Source: Rhodanobacter sp. OK091 (GTDB taxonomy: Bacteria; Pseudomonadota; Gammaproteobacteria; Xanthomonadales; Rhodanobacteraceae). Taken from it: a stretch of 64,000 nucleotides of DNA. Numbering within the stretch: position 1 is the stretch's first letter; every line of letters begins with the position of its first letter. This document shows, piece by piece, positions 52,918 to 62,415 of this stretch. The position numbers and the translations under genes are program-made. Location of the stretch: contig NZ_FRCH01000002.1 in the NCBI RefSeq assembly GCF_900142825.1, forward strand, positions 124,001 through 188,000, given 5' to 3'. The notes below the pieces were generated by a model. The model was given only the letters and a program-made list of their open reading frames with translations, did no database searches and was not told the origin of the DNA.

Positions 52918-53172
52918 ATGAACCGTTACCTGATCCTGGCCATGCGTCGCCCGCTTTTCGATCCAGCAGTGGTGCCGCTCCACCAGGCGTTTCTCGACAG
53001 CTTGCGCGAGCAGGGGCGGGTGGAGTTGTCCGGTCCATTCGGCGACAAGTCCGGCGGAGCGTATCTGTTGCACGCGGCCGATCTGGCCGAGGCGACCGCG
53101 ATCGCGCACAGCGATCCGACGCATCTCAGCGGTGGCTGGGATATCACGGTGCACGAGTGGCAGGCGCATTAA
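52918..53172 (+). CDS. YciI-like protein
   Basis: An 84-residue ferredoxin-like-fold protein of the YCII family: RYLILAMRRPLFDPAVVPLHQAFLDSLREQGRVELSGPF, a His in HQAFL and Asp in SDPTHLSG at the places where the family has its His-Asp pair. Function of such proteins is largely unknown. TTGGAG lies six bases before the ATG; it follows the deaminase gene by 13 bases. Confidence 0.85.
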   Translation: MNRYLILAMRRPLFDPAVVPLHQAFLDSLREQGRVELSGPFGDKSGGAYLLHAADLAEATAIAHSDPTHLSGGWDITVHEWQAH

Positions 53173-53201
53173 ACTCGATGGCGTCCTTTGAGGATTCGAC
53201 A

Positions 53202-53957
53202 ATGCAAACCACGAATGCGAGTCCGTCGCAAACCCCCGCACATCCCGGTGTGGACTCACCAAAAAACGTAAGTCCCGAGGAAATTGCCCGCTTCGGCGAT
53301 CTCGCCGCGCGGTGGTGGGACTCGGATGGCGAGTCGCGCCCGCTGCACGATCTCAATCCGGTGCGTGCGGCCTACATCGGGGCACGCGCCGATCTGCGTG
53401 ACGCCCGCGTGGCCGACGTCGGTTGCGGTGGTGGCCTGTTGAGCGAGGCGCTGACCCGCGCCGGCGCCAGGGTCACCGGTATCGATCTCGGTGAGAAGGT
53501 GATCGAGATCGCGAAGCTGCACCTGCACGAGTCGAATCTCAAGGTCGATTATCGCGTGCAATCCTCGGCCGATCTGGCTGCTGCCGAGCCGGCCGGTTTC
53601 GACGTGGTGTGCTGCATGGAACTGATCGAGCACGTGCCCGATCCGGCAGCGCTGGTGAATGATCTGGCCGCCATGCTGAAACCGGGCGGACATCTGTTCA
53701 TGTCCACCATCAACCGCACGCCGGCTGCGTTCGGCGCGGCGATCGTGGGTGCGGAATACGTGATGCGGATGTTGCCGCGTGGCACCCATCACTATGCGCA
53801 ATTCCTGAAGCCGTCCGAGCTGGGTCGCCTGCTGCGCCATGCCGGGCTGGAACTGGAAGACGTCTCCGGACTCGGCTACAACCCGCTCAATCGCAAGGCA
53901 TGGTTGAGCAAGGTCACCGCAGTCAATTACGTGCTCAGCGCACAAAGACCTGCATGA
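53202..53957 (+). CDS. ubiG: ubiquinone biosynthesis O-methyltransferase UbiG
   Basis: A 251-residue SAM methyltransferase that makes both O-methylations in ubiquinone synthesis. EEIARFGDLAARWWDSDGESRPLHDLNPVR is the UbiG start; DVGCGGGLLSEALTRAGARVTGID is motif I; MLPRGTHHYAQFLKPSELGRLLRHAGL is the membrane-binding lid region. GAGGA is seven bases before the ATG. It overlaps the next gene by four bases. Confidence 0.95.
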   Translation: MQTTNASPSQTPAHPGVDSPKNVSPEEIARFGDLAARWWDSDGESRPLHDLNPVRAAYIGARADLRDARVADVGCGGGLLSEALTRAGARVTGIDLGEKVIEIAKLHLHESNLKVDYRVQSSADLAAAEPAGFDVVCCMELIEHVPDPAALVNDLAAMLKPGGHLFMSTINRTPAAFGAAIVGAEYVMRMLPRGTHHYAQFLKPSELGRLLRHAGLELEDVSGLGYNPLNRKAWLSKVTAVNYVLSAQRPA

Positions 53958-54634
53958 AGTCGCTACCCGAAACTATCCGGGGCGTGCTGTTCGATCTGGA
54001 TGGCACCTTGCTCGACAGCGCCCCGGATCTGTACGCCGCACTGGTCGTGCAGTGCACGGAAGAGGGTGTTGCACCGCCGCCGTATGCGCCGGTGCGCGAG
54101 GTGGTTTCGCGTGGCGCGCGCGCCGTCCTGCGCTGCGCATTTGCCGAGCGCGGCGAGCCGGCGCTGGAAACGCTCGTACCACGTTATCTGCAGCTATATC
54201 AGGCCGCGATGGCACATCAAACCAAGGCATTCGATGGCGTCGACGACCTGCTCGCGCGGATCGAGGCACACGGCCTGCACTGGGGCATCGTTACCAACAA
54301 GGCGGCGTTCCTCACCGACGAATTGGTCAGCCGCATCGGTTGGGCCAGTCGCGTCAGCGCGGTGGTGTCCGGCGATACCTTGCCGGTGAAGAAGCCCGAT
54401 CCGGCGCCGGTGCTGCTGGCTTGCGAACAGGCCGGCGTGGAACCGGCGCATTGCCTGTTCGTCGGCGACGATCGCCGCGACATCCAGGCCGGTGCGGCCG
54501 CTGGCCTGTATACGGTCGCGGTGAGCTGGGGTTATCTCGACGGCGGCGATCCGCACACCTGGGGTGCCGATGCGGTGCTGGCTCATCCGGCTGAACTGGC
54601 CGCGCTGCTGAAGTTGCAACCGGTCGCCGCATGA
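53954..54634 (+). CDS. mupP: HAD phosphatase, MupP (N-acetylmuramate 6-phosphate phosphatase) or phosphoglycolate phosphatase
   Basis: A 226-residue HAD hydrolase. Motif I VLFDLDGTLLDSAPDL, motif II IVTNK, motif III KKPDP, motif IV FVGDDRRDIQAG. Often annotated as Gph. The placement directly after ubiG, the SRGARAVLRCAFAE block (compare Pseudomonas MupP ISGGARAM) and WGADAVLAHP near the end favour MupP, the phosphatase of the peptidoglycan recycling route through AmgK and MurU. AmgK/MurU genes are not in view. Confidence 0.8.
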   Translation: MKSLPETIRGVLFDLDGTLLDSAPDLYAALVVQCTEEGVAPPPYAPVREVVSRGARAVLRCAFAERGEPALETLVPRYLQLYQAAMAHQTKAFDGVDDLLARIEAHGLHWGIVTNKAAFLTDELVSRIGWASRVSAVVSGDTLPVKKPDPAPVLLACEQAGVEPAHCLFVGDDRRDIQAGAAAGLYTVAVSWGYLDGGDPHTWGADAVLAHPAELAALLKLQPVAA

Positions 54635-55485
54635 TCGAGCTGGTCGAACAAAATGCTGTATTGCAAGGCTTCATCGACAAGTGGCTGGCGGTGCAGCCGC
54701 AGCAGCGCATTGCGCTGGTGTTCGTCGATGGCAGGCGCTACCCCGGTCATGTCGCGCTGGCTGCGCTGGAGCAGGAATTGCTCGGTGCCGCCTACGGTAT
54801 TCGCGAGCCGCAGGTGGCCGTGGCCAAGCTCAACTGGTGGGCCGAGGAACTGGCCGGTGCGGCGACCAGCGGCGGGCGTCATCCGCTGACCCAGGTGCTG
54901 TTCGACGACGAGCGTGCGCATGCCATCGCCAGCGACCTCTGGCTGGCCCCGGTGCTGGCCGCGATGGCTCAGCTGGAGCAGGGCACCGCCACGGATTTTC
55001 CCGCACAGATCGAGGCCGCCATGCCGTTGCACGGCGGCATGGCTGCGTTGGAAACCGCCTGGTGGTATGGCGCCGACGCATCGTCCGCGCGGGCAGCACG
55101 GGTCGCCACGCTCAATCACCTGCTGTACGCGCTGTTGCGGCTGGAGCAGGACGCCGAGCGCGACCGCCTGCCGCTGCCGATGGCGCGGTTGGCGCGGCAT
55201 GGACTCAGCCGCACGCAATTGCGTGCGGCCAGTGAAGCGCGACAGCATGCGGTCAGGGCCCAACTGGAGGATCTGCTGGCCAGTTGGAAGGAATCGACAG
55301 TGCTGCCCGGTCCGCTGAGCGTGTTTCGTGCGCTGGAATCGCGTCATGCCAGCCGGCTGGCGCAGCGTGCCATGCATGCCGGCGATGCGCTGGCGACCTT
55401 GCAGGCCGGCCAGCCGCGCAGCGGTCTGGCGACCACCTTGCAGGCATGGCAGGCCGCCCGCGCCTGGCGCCGGCAAGTGGTGTAA
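54631..55485 (+). CDS. squalene/phytoene synthase-like protein
   Basis: A 284-residue, all-helical protein. The block YGIREPQVAVAKLNWWAEEL matches the first helix region of trans-isoprenyl diphosphate synthases (EVxDxxVAxxKLxWWREEL), but the two Asp-rich motifs for diphosphate binding are not clear, so it resembles the non-catalytic NDUFAF6-like branch. Activity is doubtful. It overlaps mupP by four bases and probably shares the ubiG transcript. Confidence 0.7.
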   Translation: MIELVEQNAVLQGFIDKWLAVQPQQRIALVFVDGRRYPGHVALAALEQELLGAAYGIREPQVAVAKLNWWAEELAGAATSGGRHPLTQVLFDDERAHAIASDLWLAPVLAAMAQLEQGTATDFPAQIEAAMPLHGGMAALETAWWYGADASSARAARVATLNHLLYALLRLEQDAERDRLPLPMARLARHGLSRTQLRAASEARQHAVRAQLEDLLASWKESTVLPGPLSVFRALESRHASRLAQRAMHAGDALATLQAGQPRSGLATTLQAWQAARAWRRQVV

Positions 55486-55597
55486 AGCGATTCGGGACGG
55501 ACGCAGCGTTTCCGCCGCACTACTATTGCGCGGTGGGCTCCCCGCCCCAAGATTGTCTGCTTCGCGGCGATGCGCTCGCCGATGTCAGGATCCAACA

Positions 55598-56545
55598 ATG
55601 CCGAATCAGGAAAATACCGTCCGCCTGCTCCCCGACGTTGCCGTGCACGCGCAGCCGCATCTCGCTGGTGCGCTGGACTGGGTCGGCATGGCCGATATCC
55701 AGGTGCCGGTGCTGTTCGACGCGGGTGATGGTGAGATACAGCGGGCCAGCGCGCGGGTCGGCGCCTTCGTCAATCTGAACCGGCCGGACAAGCGTGGTAT
55801 CCACATGTCGCGACTGTACCTGCAGGTCGAGCAGGCGCTGAGCACGCAGACGCTCACCGTGGATTCGCTGCACGCGCTGCTGCGCGGCTTTCTCGATTCG
55901 CACAAGGACTTGTCCGACCGTGCCTGCCTCAGCATCCATTTCGAACAACTGGTGCGTCGCCCGGCCTTGCGCAGTGCCAACCGGGGCTGGCGCGCCTATC
56001 CGGTCTGCATCGAAGCCAGCTTAACCGGCGACGAGTTCCTGCTCGAATTCGGCACCGAGGTGGTTTACTCCTCTACCTGTCCAGCCTCGGCTGCACTGTC
56101 GCGCCAGCTGATCCAGGACCAGTTCGCCAGCGACTTCGATGCCGCGGCGCCGGTCGATCACGCGGCGGTGCTGGCCTGGCTCGGCAGCGAGCACGGCATC
56201 GTCGCCACGCCGCACGCCCAGCGCAGCGTGGCACGCCTGCGCGTCCGCCCGATGGCCGGTGCCGGTTTCCGCTTGATCGATCTGGTCGACCGCGTCGAGC
56301 ACGCGCTCGGCACGCCGGTGCAGACCGCGGTCAAGCGCGAGGACGAACAGGCGTTCGCACTGGCCAACGGCGGCAACCTGATGTTCTGCGAGGACGCTGC
56401 CCGGCGTATCCAGAAGGCGCTGGATGCCGATGCTGCGCTCAGCGACTTCCACATCCGCGTCGAGCACCAGGAAAGCCTGCACCCGCATGACGCGGTGGCT
56501 TATGCCAGCAAGGGCGTGGCCGGAGGCTACGGCTCGACGCCGTAA
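55598..56545 (+). CDS. folE2: GTP cyclohydrolase I, type IB (FolE2)
   Basis: A 315-residue enzyme for the first folate step, the zinc-independent type. VGMADIQVPVLF, FVNLNRPDKRGIHMSRLY, YSSTCPASAALS (the key Cys) and the C-terminal VEHQESLHPHDAVAYAS are family blocks. In many bacteria FolE2 is a Zur-controlled backup of FolE; no Zur box is visible by eye in the 112-base gap upstream. AGGA is seven bases before the ATG. Confidence 0.94.
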   Translation: MPNQENTVRLLPDVAVHAQPHLAGALDWVGMADIQVPVLFDAGDGEIQRASARVGAFVNLNRPDKRGIHMSRLYLQVEQALSTQTLTVDSLHALLRGFLDSHKDLSDRACLSIHFEQLVRRPALRSANRGWRAYPVCIEASLTGDEFLLEFGTEVVYSSTCPASAALSRQLIQDQFASDFDAAAPVDHAAVLAWLGSEHGIVATPHAQRSVARLRVRPMAGAGFRLIDLVDRVEHALGTPVQTAVKREDEQAFALANGGNLMFCEDAARRIQKALDADAALSDFHIRVEHQESLHPHDAVAYASKGVAGGYGSTP

Positions 56546-56549
56546 CCGC

Positions 56550-56596
56550 ATTCTTCCTCTCCCTAATGGAGGGAGGAAGAGGATGAAGGTGAGGGA
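56550..56596. repeat. palindromic intergenic repeat (CTTCCTC family, copy 3)
   Basis: CTTCCTCTCC, a short centre, AGGGAGGAAG (with G-U pairs), then AGGATGAAGGTGAGGG. It has the same plan as the units at 8797 and 24379: a CT/AG palindrome and a trailing GATGAxGG. Confidence 0.5.
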
Positions 56597-56635
56597 TAGG
56601 CGTGCACCGAAAGTTACCTATCTTGCGGGCGCTTT

Positions 56636-56659
56636 TGTAGGAGCGACTTCAGTCGCGAT
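56636..56659. repeat. REP-like palindrome (TGTAGGAGCGAC type)
   Basis: TGTAGGAGCGAC followed by TTCA and GTCGCGATC: a GAGCGAC/GTCGC-type REP sequence known from Pseudomonas and xanthomonads, which is usually spread by REP-associated tyrosine transposases. Only one copy is seen here and no transposase is in the window. Confidence 0.7.
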
Positions 56660-56705
56660 CCCCCTGCTTGTTTTATTGATTTGAAACGAAGATCTTTCGT
56701 CCGCA

Positions 56706-58058
56706 TCAACGATCAAACGCCAACCGCTGCCCGCGTACGCCGTCGTCCACGGTCGTGCCATCCCACACCCGCTGCCCATTGACGAAGGTGCTGACGATCG
56801 AGCTAGCGAAAGTCTCGCCCTCGAACGGCGACCAGCCGCATTTGGACAGTACTTCGGCGCGGGTCACCGTGTGCGGTTTGTTTGGATCGACCAGTACCAG
56901 GTCGGCGGCGTAGCCTTCGCGCAGGTAGCCGCGCTCTTTCACGTCGAACAAGGTGGCCGGTGCGTGGGCTACCGCCTCGACCACACGCTCCAGTGTCAGC
57001 TTCCCTTCGAACACGCGCTGCAGCGCGGCTTGCAGCACGAATTGCACCAGCGGCAGGCCCGAGGGTGCCTTGTCGTACTTCTGCGCCTTCTCTTCCAGCA
57101 GGTGTGGCGCATGGTCAGTGGCCAGTACGTCGATGCGGCCTTCGGCCAGCGCCTGGGTGATCGCTTCGCGATCGGCGGCGGTCTTGATCGCCGGGTTGCA
57201 CTTGATCAGAAAGCCCAGCCGCTCGTAGTCGCGATCGTCGAAATGCAGAAAATGCACGCAAGTCTCGGCGGTGATCTGCTTGCGCGTACCGTCTTGGCGC
57301 CGCAGCGGGCCAGGCTGGAACAGCGCCAGTTCGTCGGCGGTGGAGATGTGCAGCACGTGCAGCCGGGTGCCGTGCTTCTGCGCCAGCGAGATCGCCAGCC
57401 GGGTCGACTTGATGCAGGCCTCGCGCGAGCGGATCAGCGGATGCTCCCGGGCCGGGATGTCCTCGCCGTACTTTTCGCGCGCGAGCGCATGCAGGGCATC
57501 GATCATCGGGGTGTCTTCACAATGCGTGATGATCGGAGTGGGGCAGTCGCGGAAGATGCCGTCGAGGGTTTCCGGGTCGTCGACCAGCATGTTGCCGGTG
57601 GACGCGCCCATGAATACCTTCACGCCGGGTGTGGTGCGCGGGTCGATCGCCCGGATCGCTTCCAGGTTGTCGTTGCTGGCGCCCATGTAATAGGCGTAGT
57701 TCACGGCCGAGCCTTCCGCCGCATGGGCATACTTTGCTTCCAGCGCAGCACGGTCGAGCGTGGGTGGACGGGTATTCGGCATATCCATGAAGCTGGTGAC
57801 GCCGCCGGCGGCGCAGGCCCGGGATTCGTGCCGGATATCGGCCTTCTGCGACATGCCCGGTTCACGAAAGTGCACCTGGTCATCGATCATGCCTGGCAAC
57901 AGCCATAGCCCGCTGGCGTCCATCACCTGCTCGCCGGGGCGGCTGTCGAGATCGCCGGCGATCGTCTCGATGCGGCCATTTTTCACGCGCAGGTCGGCGT
58001 GGAAGCGACGGCCTTCGTTGACGAGTTCGGCGTTCTTGATCAGCCAGTCAGTGGACAT
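56706..58058 (-). CDS. pyrC: dihydroorotase
   Basis: A 450-residue amidohydrolase of pyrimidine synthesis, long (class I) type. Visible: the metal-binding block [13 protein letters not shown], where the usual H-x-H is [13 protein letters not shown] with the carboxylated Lys; ITHCEDTP and LHVLHIS with metal His; [12 protein letters not shown] with the catalytic Asp. The Gln is, as I recall, shared by dihydroorotases of Bacteroidetes and xanthomonads. AAGGAG stands nine bases before the ATG. Its start overlaps the end of yidD. Confidence 0.9.
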   Translation of the reverse strand: MSTDWLIKNAELVNEGRRFHADLRVKNGRIETIAGDLDSRPGEQVMDASGLWLLPGMIDDQVHFREPGMSQKADIRHESRACAAGGVTSFMDMPNTRPPTLDRAALEAKYAHAAEGSAVNYAYYMGASNDNLEAIRAIDPRTTPGVKVFMGASTGNMLVDDPETLDGIFRDCPTPIITHCEDTPMIDALHALAREKYGEDIPAREHPLIRSREACIKSTRLAISLAQKHGTRLHVLHISTADELALFQPGPLRRQDGTRKQITAETCVHFLHFDDRDYERLGFLIKCNPAIKTAADREAITQALAEGRIDVLATDHAPHLLEEKAQKYDKAPSGLPLVQFVLQAALQRVFEGKLTLERVVEAVAHAPATLFDVKERGYLREGYAADLVLVDPNKPHTVTRAEVLSKCGWSPFEGETFASSIVSTFVNGQRVWDGTTVDDGVRGQRLAFDR

Positions 58059-58320
58059 CGGGTGAATCTCCTTGGCAACGGCAGCGGGGGTAGTGGAAGT
58101 GTTCGGGCACCGGATCCTCGCCGCCGGTGCACAATGGCTGGCAGCGTAGCAGCCGCCAGCCGGCCAGCAGGCTGCCGCGCCACGGGCCGAAGCGCGTGAC
58201 CGCAATCCGTGCATAATCAGAGCAATTGGGGTGGAAGCGGCAGCGCGGACCAAGCAATGGGCTGAGCCAGCGCTTGTACAAACGGAGCAACCACAGTATC
58301 AATCGGGTCAGGACATTCAC
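58048..58320 (-). CDS. yidD: membrane protein insertion efficiency factor YidD
   Basis: A 90-residue protein starting at [45 protein letters not shown], then [15 protein letters not shown] and GGEDPVP. The P-x-C-S-x-Y block and RLLRC-x-P are diagnostic. YidD assists YidC/Sec in inserting inner-membrane proteins and usually lies in the rpmH-rnpA-yidC operon; here it lies with pyrC. Its stop overlaps the pyrC start by 11 bases. A much longer frame upstream is the antisense shadow of dksA. Confidence 0.9.
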   Translation of the reverse strand: MNVLTRLILWLLRLYKRWLSPLLGPRCRFHPNCSDYARIAVTRFGPWRGSLLAGWRLLRCQPLCTGGEDPVPEHFHYPRCRCQGDSPDVH

Positions 58321-58435
58321 GTTGCCGGGGCGGCTTGCGGCATGTAGTGGTACAAGTATTCCAGAAGCGAGCTTGCTGGTGTAGAACACATGGGCTATAA
58401 CACCCGGCCGCCACGGCCAAAAACGGTGAAGGGAT

Positions 58436-59632
58436 ATGGCGAAAACGACACGTAATTCGACTGCCGTCAAGGCACAGAAAGGGAAGACTCCGGCCAGGGC
58501 GCAAGTCGCCAAGGCTGGCAAGCCGACAGTAGCTGCTACAAAGGGGCGGAGCGTGAAGAGCGCCAAGACACCTGCCAAGAAAACCGTGAGCAAGCCAGTC
58601 GGCAAGGCGGCGAAGAAGGTCGTGGCCAAAAAGGTCGCAGCCAAGAAACCTGCCGCGAAGCCGGCGGCCAGGAAAGCCGTCGCCAAGCCGCAACCGAAGA
58701 AGGCCGCCCCGGCCAAGAAAGTCGTCGCCAAGAAAGCCGCCGTGAAGAAGATTGTCGCCAAGAAAGTCGTCGCCAAGAAGCCGGCGCCGAAGAAAGCCTC
58801 CGTCAAGAACACCAAGGTCAAGAGCGGCACCGTCAAGAAATCGGCCGTGAAACCCGTCGCCAAGCCGGTGGCCAAGAAAGCGGCCGCACCATCCAAGGCC
58901 GCGGTGAAGCACGAAGCGAAACCGGCCAACAAACCGGTCAAGCCAGTTCATGTTGCGGCCAAGCCGGTTGCCACGCCGGCAGTCAAGGCCGCTCCGGCTC
59001 CAAACAGCGTATCCCCGTCACCCGCCAGCACCCTCTTCAAGGGCAAGGTGGCGAGTGCAACCGCCATGGTGACACCGCGAACAGCCCCGGCTGCCGCGCA
59101 TCACGCCTCCTCTCCCAGAAGTCAGAAAAACTCGTCGTCCTCAATGAATAAACTCGCTACAAAAAAACTCGATAACGGCATCACCCGTGAAGACGGGCGA
59201 TACGCGCTGCCGGCCACCAGTACCATCGTGTTGCCCAAGGGCTACCACCCTTCCAGCAACGAGGAGTACATGAACCCGCAGCACCTGGCTTACTTCCGCA
59301 ACAAGCTGCGGGACTGGCGTGACCAGTTGGTGGAAGAATCGCGCCAGACCATGGACAACCTGCGCGAAGAAGTTCGTGACGTCGGCGACGAAGCCGAGCG
59401 CGCCACCCGCGAAACCGAAAACTCGCTGGAACTGCGTACCCGCGACCGGTACCGTAAACTGATTTCCAAGATCGACAAGGCGTTGCGCCGGATCGAGGAA
59501 GGCAGCTACGGTTTCTGCGAGGAGACCGACGAGGAAATCGGCATCGATCGTCTCGACGCGCGTCCGATCGCCACGCTGTCGCTGGATGCTCAGGAACGTC
59601 GCGAGCATCTGCAGAAGCAGATGGGCGACTGA
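58436..59632 (+). CDS. dksA: DksA-family RNA polymerase-binding protein with long histone H1-like N-terminal tail
   Basis: A 398-residue protein. Residues 1-235 are a Lys/Ala/Pro/Val tail with many KKxVAKK and KKPA units, like histone H1 tails. The DksA part starts near residue 237 ([11 protein letters not shown]): [25 protein letters not shown], coiled-coil tip [25 protein letters not shown], then [31 protein letters not shown]. Only the first of the four zinc Cys remains (Cys359; others Thr, Ser, Ala). At the tip, E. coli Asp74 is Glu. ATG 59144 could start a tail-less form, though no ribosome-binding site precedes it. Confidence 0.9.
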   Translation: MAKTTRNSTAVKAQKGKTPARAQVAKAGKPTVAATKGRSVKSAKTPAKKTVSKPVGKAAKKVVAKKVAAKKPAAKPAARKAVAKPQPKKAAPAKKVVAKKAAVKKIVAKKVVAKKPAPKKASVKNTKVKSGTVKKSAVKPVAKPVAKKAAAPSKAAVKHEAKPANKPVKPVHVAAKPVATPAVKAAPAPNSVSPSPASTLFKGKVASATAMVTPRTAPAAAHHASSPRSQKNSSSSMNKLATKKLDNGITREDGRYALPATSTIVLPKGYHPSSNEEYMNPQHLAYFRNKLRDWRDQLVEESRQTMDNLREEVRDVGDEAERATRETENSLELRTRDRYRKLISKIDKALRRIEEGSYGFCEETDEEIGIDRLDARPIATLSLDAQERREHLQKQMGD

Positions 59633-59655
59633 GTTCAACAGTTCTCGTTGAATAC

Positions 59656-59688
59656 CGAAGCCCCGCCTCGTGCGGGGCTTCGCTTTCT
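59656..59688. terminator. terminator between dksA and sufE
   Basis: CGAAGCCCCGC (59656-59666), CTCGT, GCGGGGCTTCG (59672-59682), then CTTTCTC. An 11-base perfect stem between convergent genes. Confidence 0.88.
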
Positions 59689-59719
59689 CAGGACGAAGGG
59701 TGGCGGAAGCTGGTTCGAC

Positions 59720-60151
59720 TCAGGCCAGTGCCTGCGCCGCGTAGCCTTTCAGTTTTGCCAGCATCGCGGCCAGCCCGTTCGAGCGCGTGGGCGAGAGGTG
59801 CTTGGCCAGCCCGATCGTGGCAATGAACTGCGGTTCGGTGGCGACGATCTCCTGCGCGGAGCGGTCCGAGTACACCCGCAACACCAACGCGATCAGTCCG
59901 GAGACAATCGCCGAGTCGCTGACCGCCTCGAAGTGCATGTTCGACGCATCGCCGCTGGGCACCAGCCACACCATCGACTGGCAGCCGTGCACACGGTATT
60001 GCTCGGTCTTGTCCGACTCGGGAAACGGCGGCAATTGCTTGCCGAGGTCGATCAGGTACTGGTAGCGCTCGGTCCAGTCACCGAAGAATGCGAATTCCTC
60101 GGTGATGTCCTGCTGTGCCTGCGCGGCGCTGGTGGTGGCAATGCTGTTCAT
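59720..60151 (-). CDS. sufE: SufE-type cysteine desulfuration protein
   Basis: A 143-residue sulfur acceptor that takes persulfide from a cysteine desulfurase for Fe-S cluster assembly. YLIDLGKQLPPFPESDKTEQYRVHGCQSMVWLV carries the acceptor Cys; TRSNGLAAMLAKLKGYA is the usual C-terminus. No suf operon is nearby. The ATG at 60151 fits the family; the longer frame has no support. Confidence 0.92.
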   Translation of the reverse strand: MNSIATTSAAQAQQDITEEFAFFGDWTERYQYLIDLGKQLPPFPESDKTEQYRVHGCQSMVWLVPSGDASNMHFEAVSDSAIVSGLIALVLRVYSDRSAQEIVATEPQFIATIGLAKHLSPTRSNGLAAMLAKLKGYAAQALA

Positions 60152-60203
60152 GCGCACATTATCGCGCTTGCAAGCTGAATTCACGAACACGGGCGGCCAT
60201 TGC

Positions 60204-61577
60204 TCAGCTCTTCTGCACACTCCAGCGGGTGCCCTGGGCGCCGTCCTCGATGGCGATGTTCATGGCGGCCAGCTCATCGCGAATTGCGTCCGCGCGCCTG
60301 AAGTCACGTGCGGCGCGGGCGGCGCGGCGTTCTTCCAGCAGCGCATCGATATGCGCGGCATCAATGGCTTGTCCGCTGTCGCGCTTGAACCATGCTTCCG
60401 CATCCTGCTGCAGCAGCCCGAGCAGGGCACCGCCCCCTAGCAGTGCGGCTTTCGCCGCGGCCGTGCCGGACTGGCGCGCGGCGTCGGCCAGCACGGACAG
60501 CTCGGCCAACGCCTGCGGTGTGTTGAGGTCGTCGCACAAGGCGGCCTCGACCCCAGCGGGTACGGGCAAGTCGCCGGCGGGCAGTTCGATATCGGCGAGG
60601 TCGCGCAACACGCGATACCAGCCATCCAGCGTGCTCACCGCTTGCGCGATAGCGCCCTCGGACCAATCCAGCGGCTGCCGGTAATGGCCGCTCAGCAGCC
60701 GTAGCCGCAGGGCTTCGGCCGGGTGCAGCTTCAACAGTTCGTGCAGCAGCAACACATTGCCCAGCGACTTGGACATCTTGCGGCCGTCGAAGGTCAGCAT
60801 GCCGTTGTGCATCCACCAGCGTGCGAACACCTTGCCGCCGTGCGCGCAGGTGGATTGCGCGATCTCGTTCTCGTGGTGCGGGAACAGCAGGTCGATACCG
60901 CCGGCATGGATGTCGATGGTGTCGCCGAGATGCGCCGCGCTCATCGCCGAGCATTCGATGTGCCAGCCCGGCCGGCCGATGCCCCACGGGCTGTCCCAGC
61001 CGGGCAGATCCGGCGTGGACGGCTTCCACAACACGAAATCGCCGGGGCTGCGCTTGTACGGTGCCACTTCGACGCGCGAGCCGGCGATCAGCTCGTCGGT
61101 ATCGCGGCCGGACAGCTCGCCGTAGGCGGGAAACGAGCTGACGTCGAACAGTACGTGGCCTTCGGCGGCATAGGCATGGCCGCCGGCGAGCAGGTCCTCG
61201 ATCATCTTGATGATCGGGCCGATGTGGGCCGTGGCATGCGGCTCGATGTCCGGCGGCGCCACGCCCAGTCCGGCCATGTCGTCGCGATACGCCTGCGCGA
61301 AGCGCTCGGTGATCGTGCCGATCGGCACGCCTTGCTCCTGGGCGGCGGCGTTGATCTTGTCGTCGACGTCGGTGATGTTGCGGGCGTACACCACCTGCGG
61401 ATAATGCCGGCGCAGCAGCCGGGCCAACACGTCGAACACCACCGGGCCGCGGGCATTGCCGATATGCACGTAGTTGTAGACGGTGGGGCCGCACAGATAC
61501 ATCGTCACGCGCTCGGGATCGAGCGGGGCGAACGGCTCGGTACGGCGGGTTAGACTGTTGTAGAGCGAGATCGGCAT
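60204..61577 (-). CDS. cysS: cysteinyl-tRNA synthetase
   Basis: A 457-residue class Ia synthetase. [16 protein letters not shown] carries the first zinc Cys and the HIGH motif; [12 protein letters not shown] and [14 protein letters not shown] follow, with later zinc His in [18 protein letters not shown] is the KMSKS motif. The length is close to E. coli CysS (461). Confidence 0.97.
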   Translation of the reverse strand: MPISLYNSLTRRTEPFAPLDPERVTMYLCGPTVYNYVHIGNARGPVVFDVLARLLRRHYPQVVYARNITDVDDKINAAAQEQGVPIGTITERFAQAYRDDMAGLGVAPPDIEPHATAHIGPIIKMIEDLLAGGHAYAAEGHVLFDVSSFPAYGELSGRDTDELIAGSRVEVAPYKRSPGDFVLWKPSTPDLPGWDSPWGIGRPGWHIECSAMSAAHLGDTIDIHAGGIDLLFPHHENEIAQSTCAHGGKVFARWWMHNGMLTFDGRKMSKSLGNVLLLHELLKLHPAEALRLRLLSGHYRQPLDWSEGAIAQAVSTLDGWYRVLRDLADIELPAGDLPVPAGVEAALCDDLNTPQALAELSVLADAARQSGTAAAKAALLGGGALLGLLQQDAEAWFKRDSGQAIDAAHIDALLEERRAARAARDFRRADAIRDELAAMNIAIEDGAQGTRWSVQKS

Positions 61578-61754
61578 GGGTGAAATCCGCAGCGTGGGGC
61601 CGCGCGGGCAGGGCGCGGCCAGCCCGGCATCTTAACAAGGTGTAAGTGGGGCGGTGGCGCCAAGCCGATTCTAAGCGTGTATTCAGCGTGATTTTGTTGC
61701 AATGCGTGCCAGTAAGCGCACAGGCGCTTGGATGTTTCCTTCTGGGAGGTCGCG

Positions 61755-62282
61755 ATGACCCGCTTATGGCTTTCCGCGCTGGTGCTCGCCTTGGCGGCTC
61801 CCGGCGCTTTTGCGCAGGACGCGCGCGCCCCGAACAACGACGACAACGCCCACTACGGCTGGGCCGACGTATTGCGGGCGGACCCGGTGCAGGGCATTAC
61901 CCGCACCGAAGTGCCGCGGCAGGAATGCTACGACCAGCCGGTGGTGCGCCACGAGGGCGGCAACAGCGCTGCCGGTACGGTGCTTGGCGCCGTGATCGGC
62001 GGCGTGCTCGGCCACACCGTGGGCAAGGGCGACGGTCGCACGGCCGCCACGGTGGTGGGTGCAGTGGCGGGTGGCGCAGTCGGCAATCGGGTTTCGGACC
62101 ATGGTGGTGACTACCAGAGCACCCAGACCCAGTGCCGCGAGGTCAGCTCGATGAGCGAGCAGCGCCGGATCATCGGCTACGACGTGGAATACCGCTATCG
62201 CGGCGAGGTCTACACCTCGCGGCTGAACTACGATCCCGGCGAACGGCTGCGCGTGCGCGTACAGGTCGATCCGGCCGACTGA
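61755..62282 (+). CDS. exported glycine-zipper (2TM) envelope protein
   Basis: A 175-residue protein with a signal peptide (MTRLWLSALVLALAAPGAFA) and a glycine-zipper pair: GTVLGAVIGGVLGHTVGKGDGRTAATVVGAVAGGAVGNRVS. This is the Rick_17kDa/2TM type found in outer-membrane or periplasmic proteins. The C-terminus has YDVEYRYRGEVYTSRLNYDPGERLRVRV, recurring in this family. GGGAGG is five bases before the ATG. Confidence 0.87.
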   Translation: MTRLWLSALVLALAAPGAFAQDARAPNNDDNAHYGWADVLRADPVQGITRTEVPRQECYDQPVVRHEGGNSAAGTVLGAVIGGVLGHTVGKGDGRTAATVVGAVAGGAVGNRVSDHGGDYQSTQTQCREVSSMSEQRRIIGYDVEYRYRGEVYTSRLNYDPGERLRVRVQVDPAD

Positions 62283-62300
62283 TCGGACCCCGGCCATTGC

Positions 62301-62335
62301 CGACATCGCCGCCTCAGGGCGGCGATGTCGTTTCT
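62301..62335 (+). terminator. terminator of the glycine-zipper gene
   Basis: CGACATCGCCGCC (62301-62313), TCAG, GGCGGCGATGTCG (62318-62330), then TTTCT. A 13-base perfect stem, 18 bases after the stop. It separates this gene from the argF' leader region. Confidence 0.85.
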
Positions 62336-62350
62336 GGGGCGATTTTTTTG

Positions 62351-62379
62351 TTGCACGGCAGCGGAAATGTCGCCATGAT
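62351..62379 (+). promoter_or_regulatory. predicted promoter of the argF' leader transcript
   Basis: TTGCAC (62351-62356), 17 bases, CATGAT (62374-62379). The transcript would start near 62386, after the upstream terminator and 30 bases before the leader-peptide ATG. The -10 match is 4 of 6. Confidence 0.4.
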
Positions 62380-62415
62380 GCGCATTCGTCGCCGTACTCG
62401 TCACTTGGAATCTGC

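Noticed and set aside
56636..56659. A mobile element at the REP sequence
   Set aside because: A single short palindrome without transposase or flanking duplications; recorded as a repeat only.
58321..58941. An N-terminal extension of yidD with many Leu/Phe/Ala residues that looks like a membrane protein
   Set aside because: It is the antisense of the Lys/Ala repeat of dksA; only the part from GTG 58320 matches YidD.
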